From the NCBI GenBank assembly GCA_040389445.1, contig JAZJZX010000003.1:62001-126000 (forward strand): DNA of 64,000 nucleotides, given 5' to 3'. Made by a program: the position numbers and the translations under genes. Of this stretch, positions 44,206 to 53,352 are shown piece after piece (the stretch's first letter is position 1; each line of letters opens with the position of its first letter). Source of the DNA: UBA5189 sp040389445. GTDB taxonomy: Bacteria; Chloroflexota; Limnocylindria; Limnocylindrales; CSP1-4. The notes below the pieces were generated by a model. The model ran no database searches and had not been told where the DNA came from. It saw only the letters and a program-made list of their open reading frames with translations.

Positions 44206-44273
44206 CTGCCCGATCAGCGCGCCTGCCCGATCAGCGCGGCTGCCCGATCAGCGCGCCTGCCCGATCAGCGCGC
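44206..44273. repeat. 17-bp tandem repeat, four units
   Basis: Four units of CTGCCCGATCAGCGCGS at 44206, 44223, 44240 and 44257. The last units encode the helicase C-terminus (ALIGQAR) and the array continues past its stop codon at 44248. Confidence 0.93.
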
Positions 44274-47200
44274 CTGCGTCACCCGCGCCCTGCTCGCCGA
44301 TGGTCTCGACGCCCAGGGTGCCGTCAACCGGGTCGGCGAGCTCGATGAACCGGCACAGGACACTGAGCAGGCGCATCTGCTCGGGCGTCCGGCAGGCGAC
44401 CCTCAGGAGCGCCGGATTGGCAACCAGCACCGCGAGACCCCTGGCACGCGAGATCGCGACGTTCAGGCGATTCCCGGAGTACAGGAATTCGAGATCGCGG
44501 GGCGCGTCGTCCGGTGTGGACGTGGTCATGGAATAGATGGCGACCGGTGCTTCACGGCCCTGGAACTTGTCGACCGTCCCGACATTGGGACGCCTTCCGA
44601 CGCGTGCCTCGACCTGCCTTCCGATCTCCGCGACCTGGGCGTTGTAGGGCGCCACCACCAGGATGTCATCGATGGCCAGCTGGTGCTGCCGTCCGTCCCG
44701 GTCCTGCCACGCGCGGCCGACCAGGCGCTCGATGGCAGCCGCGATCCAGGCAGCTTCGTCCGGTGAGCGGCTCGACGCGTCACTGTGCTCGATGCGCACG
44801 TGGCGAACTCCGGTGCCCCCGACGGGCAGGCCCGGACCGACGTCCTGGAGCGCATTCGCGGTGTCCGTGGCCAGGCGCCCGTCGTAGAACGCCGGCGAGA
44901 TGAAGGCGTTGATGTCGGGATGCAGTCGATACGTTCGATCGAGGAGCAGGCCGCGGTCCGGGGCGATCGTCCGGGCCCCACCCACGAAGTGCTCCAGCAC
45001 GGAAACCTCGGCACCCTCCGGGTGCATGCCACTGGAGACCTGCGGGAGCTGGTTCGGGTCGCCGAGCAGGACGACTGATCGCGCGGCCCCGGATACCGCC
45101 AGGGCGTCGGCCAGGGAGAATTGGCCCGCCTCGTCCACGAACAGGACGTCGATGGAGCCCTCGAGATCCTCACGGGCCCAGAGCCATGCGGTGCCGCCCA
45201 CGACATCGAACGTGCGCGCAGCGAGCCCGTCGCGGACCTCGTCATTGGTTCCAAGTCGGGTGATCCGGGCCCAGGGCGGCGTGAGTCCCACCTCGTCCGT
45301 CTTCTGGGCGATCCGAACGGCCTGACCCTCGAGTCGGGCGGCGCTCGCGACAGCCTCCAGCGCATTGGCGATGACCCGATGCGACTGCGCGGTCAGCCCG
45401 ACCCTTCGACCCGCGGCGACGAGGTCCAGGATCATCCTCGCCGCGGTGTGGGTCTTGCCGGTTCCGGGCGGCCCCTGAATCGGCAGGACGCCGTCCTGCA
45501 GGCGCAGGCCAAGGGCGCGGGCCGCCGGCAGGGCAGGCGCACCTGCCGGCAGCAGCGGGTCGCCGTCCATGTGGTCGACCAGGCGAGGCGGGTGACGGAG
45601 CAGCATGTCGCGCGCCGCGCGATAGGGCCCGGGCCCGTCGATTCCGCGAGCAACGACGTCGTCGGCAAGGCGCCCGAGCGCCATCCACTGTGCGTCCGTC
45701 CGCATTGGTCCCGTCGTGATGAGTGCGCGCGGGTGCGCCGCCGTGCGCCCGACCTTGATGTCCACGGTGCCGGCGATCCCGTCGAACTCGAGCACGTCGA
45801 CCGCCCAGGGCCTGGCATCGGGATCTGGCGACAGGGCGTTGTAGCTCCTGCCGCGATCCACCTTCGTGTCCTGGTCCGGGTCGAAGCCATAGCGACGAAC
45901 CACGGACCGGGCGCTCGGTCCGAGTTCCTCGACGAAGGTGAGATCGGCCAGCGCGGACGCGTCGGCAACCAGTTCCTCCATCGGTGCCTCACGCAGGCGG
46001 TACTGGTCCCACCACTGCGGTTTGGCCTCGCGCCGGTGCCAGTCCAGGAGTCCGGCAAGGAGCCACGTCGCCTGCTGCTCGTCCGTCCGGTCCTCGCGGG
46101 CGACGGGCAGGTTGGTGCGCAGGCGGTCTTCCCTGGCGCGGGTCAGGGCGACCTTCTCGGCGAGGTCCCTTTCCGGTTCCCCGTCCCTTGGTCCGGGGCG
46201 CGGCACGAATCCGTCCGGATACCAGTCCGGGTGCTCAGCAAGGGCCTGGACGCGCCGTTCCTCGAGCCAGTCACGAAGCTTCAGGTTGGAGATGCAGTCG
46301 TCCCGGTTGTAGGCAAGGATCGCGTCCAGGATGGCCTGGTCCCGTTCCTCGATCCAGCGCTCGTACTCCACGATCGAAAACCCGGCATTCGTGATCCCTC
46401 CCTCGCGATGGGGAAGGTAGAAGGCCTCGAGCTGCTTGATCGAATAACTCTCGACGCTGGCCAGGATGGCGTGGCGCACCACGTGGTCGTACAGGTTCAC
46501 GAGGACGCCCGCCCGCAGGAGCACGTCGATCTCGTCCTCGCGGGTTGCGTGGCGTTGCATCAACCGCTTGAGGGCGCCCGATTCGTAGCCGCCGTAGTGG
46601 TAGACGTGCATGCCCGGGTCTCGCTCGCGCCGCTCCACGACGAGGTCCACGAATGCCTCGAGGGCGGCTTTCTCGGCCGTTCGATCGTGGGCCCAGGTCG
46701 CATGAAACGCGGGCTCGCCGTCGGGTCCGACCTCGGTCCAGCCGAACAGGTATTCGAGACCGCCGTCCATGGCGAGCGGGTCGGCTTCGAGATCCCAGAA
46801 CACGTCCAGTGGCGACGGTTCGGGCAGGGCCGCCAGCCCCTTGCCGGGATTGCCGGCCTCGGGCGCAAGGAGCTCGAAGCGATGAACCCCGGTCCGGCGA
46901 TGCTCCAGCTGGAGAGCCGCCTGACGACGAAGACGGTCCTGGATTCGCGGCGTCATCTTCGGGATGTGGGCATCCGGGCTGAGGTCCGCAAGCGCCGTGT
47001 GGGTCGCCACGCCGGCGTCCACCAACTTGCGCCGCTGCACGCGGGTGGCCCCGGCAACGATCGAGAGGTGGTCATCGGCGCGACGCTGGTCCATGCATCG
47101 CGTCCACCAGGGGCAGATGTCGCAGTGACCGACCGGCTCGGGATACGTGCGCGCGATCGGCGCCGCAGCCGGGCCGCCAGCCGGGAAGATCCGCTCCTCG

Positions 47201-47802
47201 AAGCGCGTCTTCACCGAGCGGTAGTACGCCGCGTAGTCCTGGTAGCGATGGGCATGGGTGGTCGAATCACCGGTAACCACCGAGAGGGTTTCCGGCGGTA
47301 TGCCCTGCAACTGCTCCAGACGATCCGCATAGACGCACATCTGGAGGATCGCCGATGCCTTGACGTGGCTCGCCAGCTTCGTGTCGGCGACGTCGTAGCT
47401 CCACGAGCCGAGGCTGGATGGTCGCTCGTCCCGGCGGACCAGGAAGTCAGGATGCCCACGCCAGCGGCCGTCGAAGAACGTGCCCTGGAAGATGACCTCT
47501 GTGCCGGCCCGCATCGCCGCCAAGGTTTCCGCCTCGGCGGCGCGAAGCTCCGCGGGCGTCTTCGGGTTCCGGAGCTGCATCTCCACGACCGTGCGGGAGG
47601 CGGCGGTCAGCCGGGCGATCTCCGCCTGCTCGTGCGCGTACCCACGCTTCTGCGTGAGATCGAGGAGGGGATCGAAATGGAACGGCTTCTCGATCTCGCC
47701 ACGGGCACGCGAAAGCTCGAGGCTGACCAGGTGGTCGCACTCGAGGAAGCCGACGAGATCGGTGGCGGAGACGACGAGCGTTCCGTCTTCATGGCGTTGC
47801 AC
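44248..47802 (-). CDS. Multidomain nuclease-helicase (RecB-like nuclease, RNase H-like, SF1 helicase)
   Basis: 1184 aa in three parts. Residues ~1-240 are a RecB/Cas4-type PD-(D/E)xK nuclease: HPDF (~117) and DVADTK (~137-142). Four Cys are placed as in Fe-S nucleases, C22 plus C227, C230 and C236 (CDICPWWTRC). Residues ~330-520 are a DnaQ/RNase H-like domain: FWDLEADP (~335) and AYNRDDC. Residues ~770-1150 are a Dna2/UPF1-type SF1 helicase: Walker A GPPGTGKTH (777-785), VDEAGQ (~889), GDPNQLP (~914) and VDKFQGRE. This is the TM0106-family RecB-like nuclease-helicase arrangement. It probably acts in repair or replication fork processing. Transcribed alone. Confidence 0.87.
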   Translation of the reverse strand: MQRHEDGTLVVSATDLVGFLECDHLVSLELSRARGEIEKPFHFDPLLDLTQKRGYAHEQAEIARLTAASRTVVEMQLRNPKTPAELRAAEAETLAAMRAGTEVIFQGTFFDGRWRGHPDFLVRRDERPSSLGSWSYDVADTKLASHVKASAILQMCVYADRLEQLQGIPPETLSVVTGDSTTHAHRYQDYAAYYRSVKTRFEERIFPAGGPAAAPIARTYPEPVGHCDICPWWTRCMDQRRADDHLSIVAGATRVQRRKLVDAGVATHTALADLSPDAHIPKMTPRIQDRLRRQAALQLEHRRTGVHRFELLAPEAGNPGKGLAALPEPSPLDVFWDLEADPLAMDGGLEYLFGWTEVGPDGEPAFHATWAHDRTAEKAALEAFVDLVVERRERDPGMHVYHYGGYESGALKRLMQRHATREDEIDVLLRAGVLVNLYDHVVRHAILASVESYSIKQLEAFYLPHREGGITNAGFSIVEYERWIEERDQAILDAILAYNRDDCISNLKLRDWLEERRVQALAEHPDWYPDGFVPRPGPRDGEPERDLAEKVALTRAREDRLRTNLPVAREDRTDEQQATWLLAGLLDWHRREAKPQWWDQYRLREAPMEELVADASALADLTFVEELGPSARSVVRRYGFDPDQDTKVDRGRSYNALSPDPDARPWAVDVLEFDGIAGTVDIKVGRTAAHPRALITTGPMRTDAQWMALGRLADDVVARGIDGPGPYRAARDMLLRHPPRLVDHMDGDPLLPAGAPALPAARALGLRLQDGVLPIQGPPGTGKTHTAARMILDLVAAGRRVGLTAQSHRVIANALEAVASAARLEGQAVRIAQKTDEVGLTPPWARITRLGTNDEVRDGLAARTFDVVGGTAWLWAREDLEGSIDVLFVDEAGQFSLADALAVSGAARSVVLLGDPNQLPQVSSGMHPEGAEVSVLEHFVGGARTIAPDRGLLLDRTYRLHPDINAFISPAFYDGRLATDTANALQDVGPGLPVGGTGVRHVRIEHSDASSRSPDEAAWIAAAIERLVGRAWQDRDGRQHQLAIDDILVVAPYNAQVAEIGRQVEARVGRRPNVGTVDKFQGREAPVAIYSMTTSTPDDAPRDLEFLYSGNRLNVAISRARGLAVLVANPALLRVACRTPEQMRLLSVLCRFIELADPVDGTLGVETIGEQGAGDAGALIGQAR

Positions 47803-47865
47803 TGCCGCCCACTCTAGCCCGACGCCGTGTCAGGTTGCGTGGCACGCGAGGCCGACCGGCCGAGC

Positions 47866-49221
47866 TCAGCCGAACAGCGCCTCGACCGCGGCCTCGAACA
47901 CCTCGGCGTGCCGGTCGACGTCCGTCTCGGTCGTCGCGGGCGACATCAGGGCCATGTTGTGGAACGGGGTCATGAGGATGCCGCGGTTCATCGCCCACAG
48001 GTGGAGGAAGCGCTCGAGCTCGGAATCGCCGTGATCCCACTGCTCGCGTCCGTTCCGGGGCGGCGTCGGCATGAAGTGGTACTCCGCCCGGGCTCCGAGG
48101 CGGGTCACGTGCCAGGGGACATCGTGCCCTGCGATGACGTCGTTGACGCCGGCCGCCCATCGTTCGGCGAGCGGGATCATCCTGGTGAACGCCTCCGCCG
48201 TGAGGACCTCACCAAGCGTGGCTCGAATCGCGGCCAAGGACAGGGCATAGCCTGCAAGCGTCCCACCGATCCCGCCGGCATCGGAATCCTCGTAGGGAAC
48301 CCTGGTGCTGACCTGGGCCGCCACCTCGGCCGACATGCCGTAGGTTGCGGCGGGGATTCCTCCACCGATCGTCTTGCCGATGACCAGCATGTCCGGCTCG
48401 TATCCGCCAAGGGCCGTGACGCCACCGGGTCCCGCACAGATCGTGTGGGTCTCATCGTGGATGAGGATGGTGCCGTGGCGCCGGGTGATCTCTCGTACGC
48501 CCTCCAGGTAGCCGGATTCGGGCAGCACGATACCGACGTTGGTCAGCGCCGGTTCAATGAGGAAGGCCGCGACCTTCCTGTCAGCGAGCGCCCGCTCGAG
48601 CGCATCGAGATCGTTGAACGGCACGACCCGGGTCGTCAGCGCCGGATCCACCTGCGGTCCGATGTTTCCACGGCGCGGCACGACGGTTCCGTCGTCGGCC
48701 AGCGAGGCAAAAGTCTCGTCAACGGTGCCGTGATAGTTCCGATCATGGACGGCAACGAGCGGCCGATCGGTGATGAGGCGTGCCAGTCGGAGGGAGAATC
48801 GGTTTGCGTCCGTGGCGGTCAGCGTGAACTGCCAGTAGGGGAGCCCGAACCGGCGGGTCAGCTCCTCGCCCGCCCAGATCGCATCCTCGGTCGGGAGCAT
48901 GTGGGTGATCCCGCGGCGCATCTGTCGCTCGACAGCGGCGATCGTCGGGGCCGGTCCATGGCCGGCCATGGCCCCGGTGTCGCCGAGGCAGAAGTCGATG
49001 TAGTCGTGGCCGTCCACATCGGTGAAATGGGCGCCCGATGCCACCTCGACGTAGAGCGGAAACGCTCCCGCCCACTTGATCATCCAGTTCATCGGAACGC
49101 CGTCCAGCAGGGAGTCCCGGGCCCGGGCGTGGAGCGCCGCAGCAAGCGGATGGCGGACCACGAAGTCCGCCTGCTCGCGCGCCATCAGGGATTCGAGGCG
49201 GCTCCGGTCAAGGGTTTGCAC
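47866..49221 (-). CDS. Class III aminotransferase (glutamate-1-semialdehyde aminomutase-like)
   Basis: 451 aa. PLP fold-type I, class III: HFTDVDGHDYIDFCLGDTGA near residue 65, PTEDAIWAGEELTRRFGLPY near 112, ILIHDETHTICAGPGG near 252 and the PLP-lysine in MLVIGKTIGGGIPAATYGM near 280. DANRFSLRLARLITDRP is typical of members related to glutamate-1-semialdehyde aminomutase. No heme genes are nearby, so it may act on another amino-ketone or as a transaminase. Genomic context gives no help. Confidence 0.85.
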   Translation of the reverse strand: MQTLDRSRLESLMAREQADFVVRHPLAAALHARARDSLLDGVPMNWMIKWAGAFPLYVEVASGAHFTDVDGHDYIDFCLGDTGAMAGHGPAPTIAAVERQMRRGITHMLPTEDAIWAGEELTRRFGLPYWQFTLTATDANRFSLRLARLITDRPLVAVHDRNYHGTVDETFASLADDGTVVPRRGNIGPQVDPALTTRVVPFNDLDALERALADRKVAAFLIEPALTNVGIVLPESGYLEGVREITRRHGTILIHDETHTICAGPGGVTALGGYEPDMLVIGKTIGGGIPAATYGMSAEVAAQVSTRVPYEDSDAGGIGGTLAGYALSLAAIRATLGEVLTAEAFTRMIPLAERWAAGVNDVIAGHDVPWHVTRLGARAEYHFMPTPPRNGREQWDHGDSELERFLHLWAMNRGILMTPFHNMALMSPATTETDVDRHAEVFEAAVEALFG

Positions 49222-49353
49222 GATGGGTCACCGATGCGGTTGGTTTCGCCATCGATGATCGGTCATCGCCGCCGAGCGCGAGGAACCGTTTCGCTGCATG
49301 GGCGTGTTGGCGCCCGAGGCAGCCGCCTGGCCCCGACGTCCGGGGACAGTCGC

Positions 49354-49542
49354 TCAGTCGAGGCGGCGGCGGAACCCGCAGACCGGGCAGACGGCCGCGT
49401 GGCCGTCGAGATCCAGCTCGAGGAAGCTGGGGCAGCCGTTGGTGCTGCAGTAGAGACGGGTCGACGCGCCCTGGCGTCGGCGAAGGCGGCGCATGGAGGC
49501 AGCGCGTCCTACGGTGGAGGTATGGAGTGTTCGCGAAAGCAT
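49354..49542 (-). CDS. Small zinc-ribbon protein
   Basis: 62 aa from ATG 49542. The C-terminal half has a four-Cys zinc-ribbon pattern: LYCSTNGCPSF (~31-41) and AVCPVCGFRRRLD (~50-62). The N-terminus is Arg-rich. AAGGA lies about 12 bases upstream of the ATG. Small size and lack of recognised homology make this tentative, but four ordered Cys are unlikely by chance in this GC-rich shadow-prone sequence. Confidence 0.5.
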   Translation of the reverse strand: MLSRTLHTSTVGRAASMRRLRRRQGASTRLYCSTNGCPSFLELDLDGHAAVCPVCGFRRRLD

Positions 49543-50011
49543 GTGCTCGATGGTCCTTCTGGCCGCTCCTGGCTGGGCGTGTTGGGCCCACCGAAGCGGT
49601 GATGCTGTGTGCAGGGAACCGCGTGATGATGCGATTCGATGCGATGCGATGCGAGGGTCCGGACGGTGATCGCGGGAGTTCGCCAGTTCCACTCAGGAAC
49701 TCGATCGATACTCAGACCTGCGGCCGTCGTTGCGGACCCGGTTGTCCTCGACAGAATGCGGCCCGATGGCCGATCTGTCAAACCTCGCTGCTCGTTCAAT
49801 CACTCCGGGGCATGTTGCGGACTCGAAATCGAGCCTTCATTCGAGCACGGTTGCGCTTGTGCCACACTCTCGTCAGAGTTTGCGACGCGCGTCCCGTGCG
49901 GGGACCCAGCCGGGCTGGCCGACGACGCGCTCGTCGAGGGAGCGTGGTGAGACCCGCCGACCGGCGCGCGCTCCATTCGAATGATTGACGCAAGAGGAGA
50001 TCGTGGCGAGC
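49543..50011. promoter_or_regulatory. Long divergent upstream region of the NEW3-domain operon
   Basis: About 470 bp without a convincing gene. It includes a short GATGCGAT-type direct repeat near 49626-49655. The promoter for the rightward operon at 50012 and that of the small zinc-ribbon gene should lie here. No palindrome stood out. Confidence 0.4.
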
Positions 50012-51232
50012 ATGACGACTGATCGACGACGTTCCGGCGCACCGATCGCGGAATCGAGCCGCGACCCGCGGCGTGCAGGTGCCGGCCTCCGCCGAGCGTT
50101 CGTGGCGCTTGCGGTAGCCGCTCTTGGGCTGGCGTCCCTGGCTCCGGCAGTGTTCGCGGCCGAGCCGCTCACCCTCACGACGCCGTATCCCGCAGTCGTG
50201 GTGGCTCCCGGTGCCAAGGTCAGCTTCAACGTCGCCGTTGCGACGGCCGCACCCGCGCGGGTCGTCCTCTCCCTGTCCGGAGCGCCGGCCTCGTGGAAGG
50301 CATCGCTCCACGGCGGCGGCTTCGTGATTGACGCCGTCGAGACCAACGGGACGGATGCCGGGACGGTTCGGGTCGACCTCGAAGTGCCCGCAGATGCCAC
50401 CGGTACGACCAGGCTGACCCTCAAGGGCTCCACGGCGGCCAGCACCGTCGAGCTCGGCCTCGAGGTTCGGGTCGAGGCGAACGCGACGGGCGACGTCACC
50501 CTCAAGACCGATTTCCCGAGCCTGAAGGGCCCGTCCACCCAGACGTTCAACTTCAACCTGACCCTTGCCAACGGAACGACCGAGGACCTCACGTTCTCGG
50601 TCAACGCGCAGGGCCCCACCGGCTGGACGGTGCAGGCCAACCTGACCGGTCAGGCGCAGGCGGCCAGCGCGGTCGTCAAGGCCGGGTCGTCGAGCGGCGT
50701 CACGGTCTCCGCCATCCCGCCGGTCGGGGCGGCCGCCGGAACGTATGAGATCCAGGTCGTGGCGGTTGCCGGTGAGCGCACGATCCAGGGCACCCTGTCG
50801 GTGGACGTGACCGGAACCTACACGCTGTCGATGGACACATCTGACGGACGTCTCAATGGACGCGGTGCGGCCGGAAGCGTCAGCCCCCTGGCCATCGTCC
50901 TGACGAACACCGGTACGGCCGAGATCACGAACATCAAGCTGACCGGAACCGGCCCCGGGAAGTGGGACATCTCCTTCGACCAGCCGACGGTCGCTTCGAT
51001 CCCCGCCAACCAGTCGGTCACCGTCACGGCGCAGATCAAGCCGTCGGGTGACGCCATCGCGGGGGACTACACGGTCACGATCTCGGCCAGCGGCGATCCG
51101 GCGGCGCGCGACTCACTCGAGATTCGGTACACCGTCGAGACATCCGTGATCTGGGGCGCGGTGGGCGTGGCGCTCATCGTCGCCGTGGGAGCCGGCGTCT
51201 GGTGGGTCTTCCAGCGCTACGGCCGGCGGTAA
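50012..51232 (+). CDS. Secreted/membrane-anchored NEW3-domain protein
   Basis: 406 aa from ATG 50012 (a GTG at 50003 is closer to AGGAG at 49995-49999 and equally possible). An Arg-rich start and hydrophobic signal end PAVFAAEP. The body is three to four beta-sandwich repeats of the NEW3/alpha-galactosidase-associated type (SFNVAVATAAPARVVLSLSG, FNFNLTLANGTTEDLTFSV, SPLAIVLTNTGTAEITNIKL). One C-terminal helix (IWGAVGVALIVAVGAGVWWV) and a short basic tail follow. It is the first gene of an operon with an ABC-2 transporter whose ATPase starts four bases after its stop. The same trio occurs in other bacteria. Likely a surface-exposed partner. Confidence 0.82.
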   Translation: MTTDRRRSGAPIAESSRDPRRAGAGLRRAFVALAVAALGLASLAPAVFAAEPLTLTTPYPAVVVAPGAKVSFNVAVATAAPARVVLSLSGAPASWKASLHGGGFVIDAVETNGTDAGTVRVDLEVPADATGTTRLTLKGSTAASTVELGLEVRVEANATGDVTLKTDFPSLKGPSTQTFNFNLTLANGTTEDLTFSVNAQGPTGWTVQANLTGQAQAASAVVKAGSSSGVTVSAIPPVGAAAGTYEIQVVAVAGERTIQGTLSVDVTGTYTLSMDTSDGRLNGRGAAGSVSPLAIVLTNTGTAEITNIKLTGTGPGKWDISFDQPTVASIPANQSVTVTAQIKPSGDAIAGDYTVTISASGDPAARDSLEIRYTVETSVIWGAVGVALIVAVGAGVWWVFQRYGRR

Positions 51233-51235
51233 TCG

Positions 51236-52303
51236 GTGACGGACATCGCACCGGCACGGCCGTCACGGCGCCGCCGGACGGCGCCCGTCGCTGATCCGGC
51301 AGCGGCGGCCGCGCCCATCCGCACCCGGGCACTGACCAAGCGCTACGGCGACCTCGTGGCGGTGGATGCCCTCGATCTCGAGGTCCGGGCCGGCGAGATT
51401 TTCGGGCTGCTCGGGCAGAACGGCGCCGGCAAGACCACCACGATCCTGATGCTGCTCGGGCTCACCGAGCCATCGGGAGGGACGGCGCGCGTCGTGGGAC
51501 TCGATCCCGCACGGCGGCCGCTCGAGGTCAAGCGTCGGGTCGGGTACCTGCCGGACGCCGTCGGCTTCTACGGCAACCTGACGGGCCGCGAAAACCTGCG
51601 GTACACCGGCCGCCTCAACGGCCTGGCGGACGTGGAGATCGAGGAGCAGATCGCCCATGTCCTCGAGCAGGTCGGGCTCGTCGGTCGGGCAGACACCCCC
51701 ACGGACACCTACTCCCGGGGCATGCTCCAGCGTCTGGGCATCGCGGACGCGCTGCTGAAGAGCCCCGACGTGCTGATTCTCGACGAGCCGACGACTTCGA
51801 TCGACCCGATCGGCGTGGTCGAGATCCTGGATCTGCTGCGCTCGCTGGTCCAGGCGCGCGGGATGACGATCCTGCTCTCGAGCCACCTCCTCGGACAGGT
51901 CCAGTCGGTCTGCGACCGCGTCGGGATCTTTGCCGCGGGCCGGCTGATCGGCGTCGGGACGGTGGCCGAACTCGCAGAACGATTCGGCGACGGAGCCGCC
52001 CATATCGAGATCGCCGTTGCGACTGACGGAGACGGGGAGTCCGCCCCGGATCCGCAGAGCACCCTGGCCGCCATCGAGCACGTTTCGTCGGTGGGCTGGG
52101 ATGCCCCGACCGGGACCTGGCATGTGGCCGTCCGGCCGATGGAGGAATCCGGAAGAGTTCGCGAGGCCATCCTTCGGGCCGCCGTTGAGCGCGGGCTTCG
52201 ACTGACCTCGCTCCGCGTCCTGGAACCATCCCTGGACGACATCTATCGAACCGCGGTCGCGGGCATGCCCCGCGCCGGCGTCACCACGGAGGTTGGGGCA
52301 TGA
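51236..52303 (+). CDS. ABC transporter ATP-binding protein (ABC-2 type)
   Basis: 355 aa from GTG 51236. Walker A LLGQNGAGKTTTILMLLG near residue 58, signature YSRGMLQRLGIADALL near 162 and Walker B VLILDEPTTSIDP near 180. LLSSHLLGQVQSVCDRVGIF near 215 is the H-loop. A ~90-residue C-terminal extension is typical of drug/antibiotic-type ABC-2 ATPases. The stop overlaps the permease ATG by four bases. Substrate unknown. Confidence 0.92.
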   Translation: MTDIAPARPSRRRRTAPVADPAAAAAPIRTRALTKRYGDLVAVDALDLEVRAGEIFGLLGQNGAGKTTTILMLLGLTEPSGGTARVVGLDPARRPLEVKRRVGYLPDAVGFYGNLTGRENLRYTGRLNGLADVEIEEQIAHVLEQVGLVGRADTPTDTYSRGMLQRLGIADALLKSPDVLILDEPTTSIDPIGVVEILDLLRSLVQARGMTILLSSHLLGQVQSVCDRVGIFAAGRLIGVGTVAELAERFGDGAAHIEIAVATDGDGESAPDPQSTLAAIEHVSSVGWDAPTGTWHVAVRPMEESGRVREAILRAAVERGLRLTSLRVLEPSLDDIYRTAVAGMPRAGVTTEVGA

Positions 52304-53307
52304 CGGCTGAAGCGGCTGCGGCGTTGTCGGGCCTTCACGGTCGCGCCCCAGGCTGGCGAATCGTGGCCCGCAAGGAATTCGCGGATCACATCTCGAGCGC
52401 CCGATTCATGGTCCTGCTGCTGGTGCTCGGTGCGGCTGCCATCGTCCCGCTCTATTTCGCCTCGGACACCATCCGTTCGGTGGCCTCACAGGTCACCGAC
52501 ACCCGGGATGCGTTCCTCGCCCTGTTCCTCGTCAGCCCGAAGGGCGTGCCGATCCCGAACGTCTTCAACTTCGTCGGGATCGTGGCGCCCCTGCTCGGTG
52601 TCGCCTTCGCCTTCGACGCGATCAACAGCGAGCGGACCGACGGCACCCTGCCGCGGCTGCTCTCGCAGCCGATCTATCGCGATGATGTCGTCAACGGCAA
52701 GTTTGCGGCCGGCCTCGCGGCGATCAGCCTGGTGCTGCTTGCCGTCGTCGGCGTGATCTCCGGATTCGGGATCGTGCGCCTCGGCATCATCCCCAGCCCT
52801 GACGAAGTCGTGCGGCTGCTGGCATGGCTGGCGCTCACCGTGCTGTGGGTGAGCCTCTGGCTCGCCTTCGGGTTGCTGCTCTCGGTCGTCATCCGGCGGG
52901 CGGCGACGGCCGCACTCGTCGGGTTCGGCGTATGGCTCCTGGTCGCGATCTTCGGGCAGCTGATCGTCAGCCTGATCGCCGGGATCGTGGCACCCGTTGC
53001 CAACGCGGGTTCCATCGAGGAGGCGCTGTCACTGACGGCGTTGTCGGCCACGATCGCCCGGCTCCTGCCCTTGACGCTCTACCAGGAGGCCTCGGCGGTC
53101 CTGCTGAATCCGACGGTCACGACCGTCTCGACTCCCACGACCATCGGCCAATGGCAGCAATGGCAGCAGCAGGCCCAGGGCCAGCTCCTGTCCTTCGATC
53201 AGAGCGCCCTGCTCGTATGGCCCCATCTCGTGGTCCTGGTGGCGATGACGGCGGCCTGCTTCGCGGCGGGCTATGTCATGTTCATGCGCCAGGAAGTCCG
53301 GGCCTAG
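52300..53307 (+). CDS. ABC-2 type permease
   Basis: 335 aa, with six hydrophobic helices. KEFADHISSARFMVLLLVLG near residue 25 and the INSERTDGTLPRLLSQPIYR block near 108 are typical ABC-2 permease features. GKFAAGLAAISLVLL follows. A large extracytoplasmic loop lies before the last helix and contains a Gln/Trp-rich stretch (QWQQWQQQAQG). It forms the transporter with the preceding ATPase and the NEW3 protein. Confidence 0.9.
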   Translation: MTAEAAAALSGLHGRAPGWRIVARKEFADHISSARFMVLLLVLGAAAIVPLYFASDTIRSVASQVTDTRDAFLALFLVSPKGVPIPNVFNFVGIVAPLLGVAFAFDAINSERTDGTLPRLLSQPIYRDDVVNGKFAAGLAAISLVLLAVVGVISGFGIVRLGIIPSPDEVVRLLAWLALTVLWVSLWLAFGLLLSVVIRRAATAALVGFGVWLLVAIFGQLIVSLIAGIVAPVANAGSIEEALSLTALSATIARLLPLTLYQEASAVLLNPTVTTVSTPTTIGQWQQWQQQAQGQLLSFDQSALLVWPHLVVLVAMTAACFAAGYVMFMRQEVRA

Positions 53308-53352
53308 CGATTCGGGTCAGCCACGCACCCGCGGGCGGGCTAGAGTTCGACC

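Noticed and set aside
45121..47817. 898-aa plus-strand open frame across the helicase gene
   Set aside because: It is antisense to a protein with clear nuclease and helicase motifs. Its composition is the Arg/Gly/Val/Asp-rich type that GC-rich antisense frames give.
47827..49602. 591-aa plus-strand open frame
   Set aside because: Antisense to the class III aminotransferase, which has catalytic motifs; no motif or ribosome site in the antisense frame.
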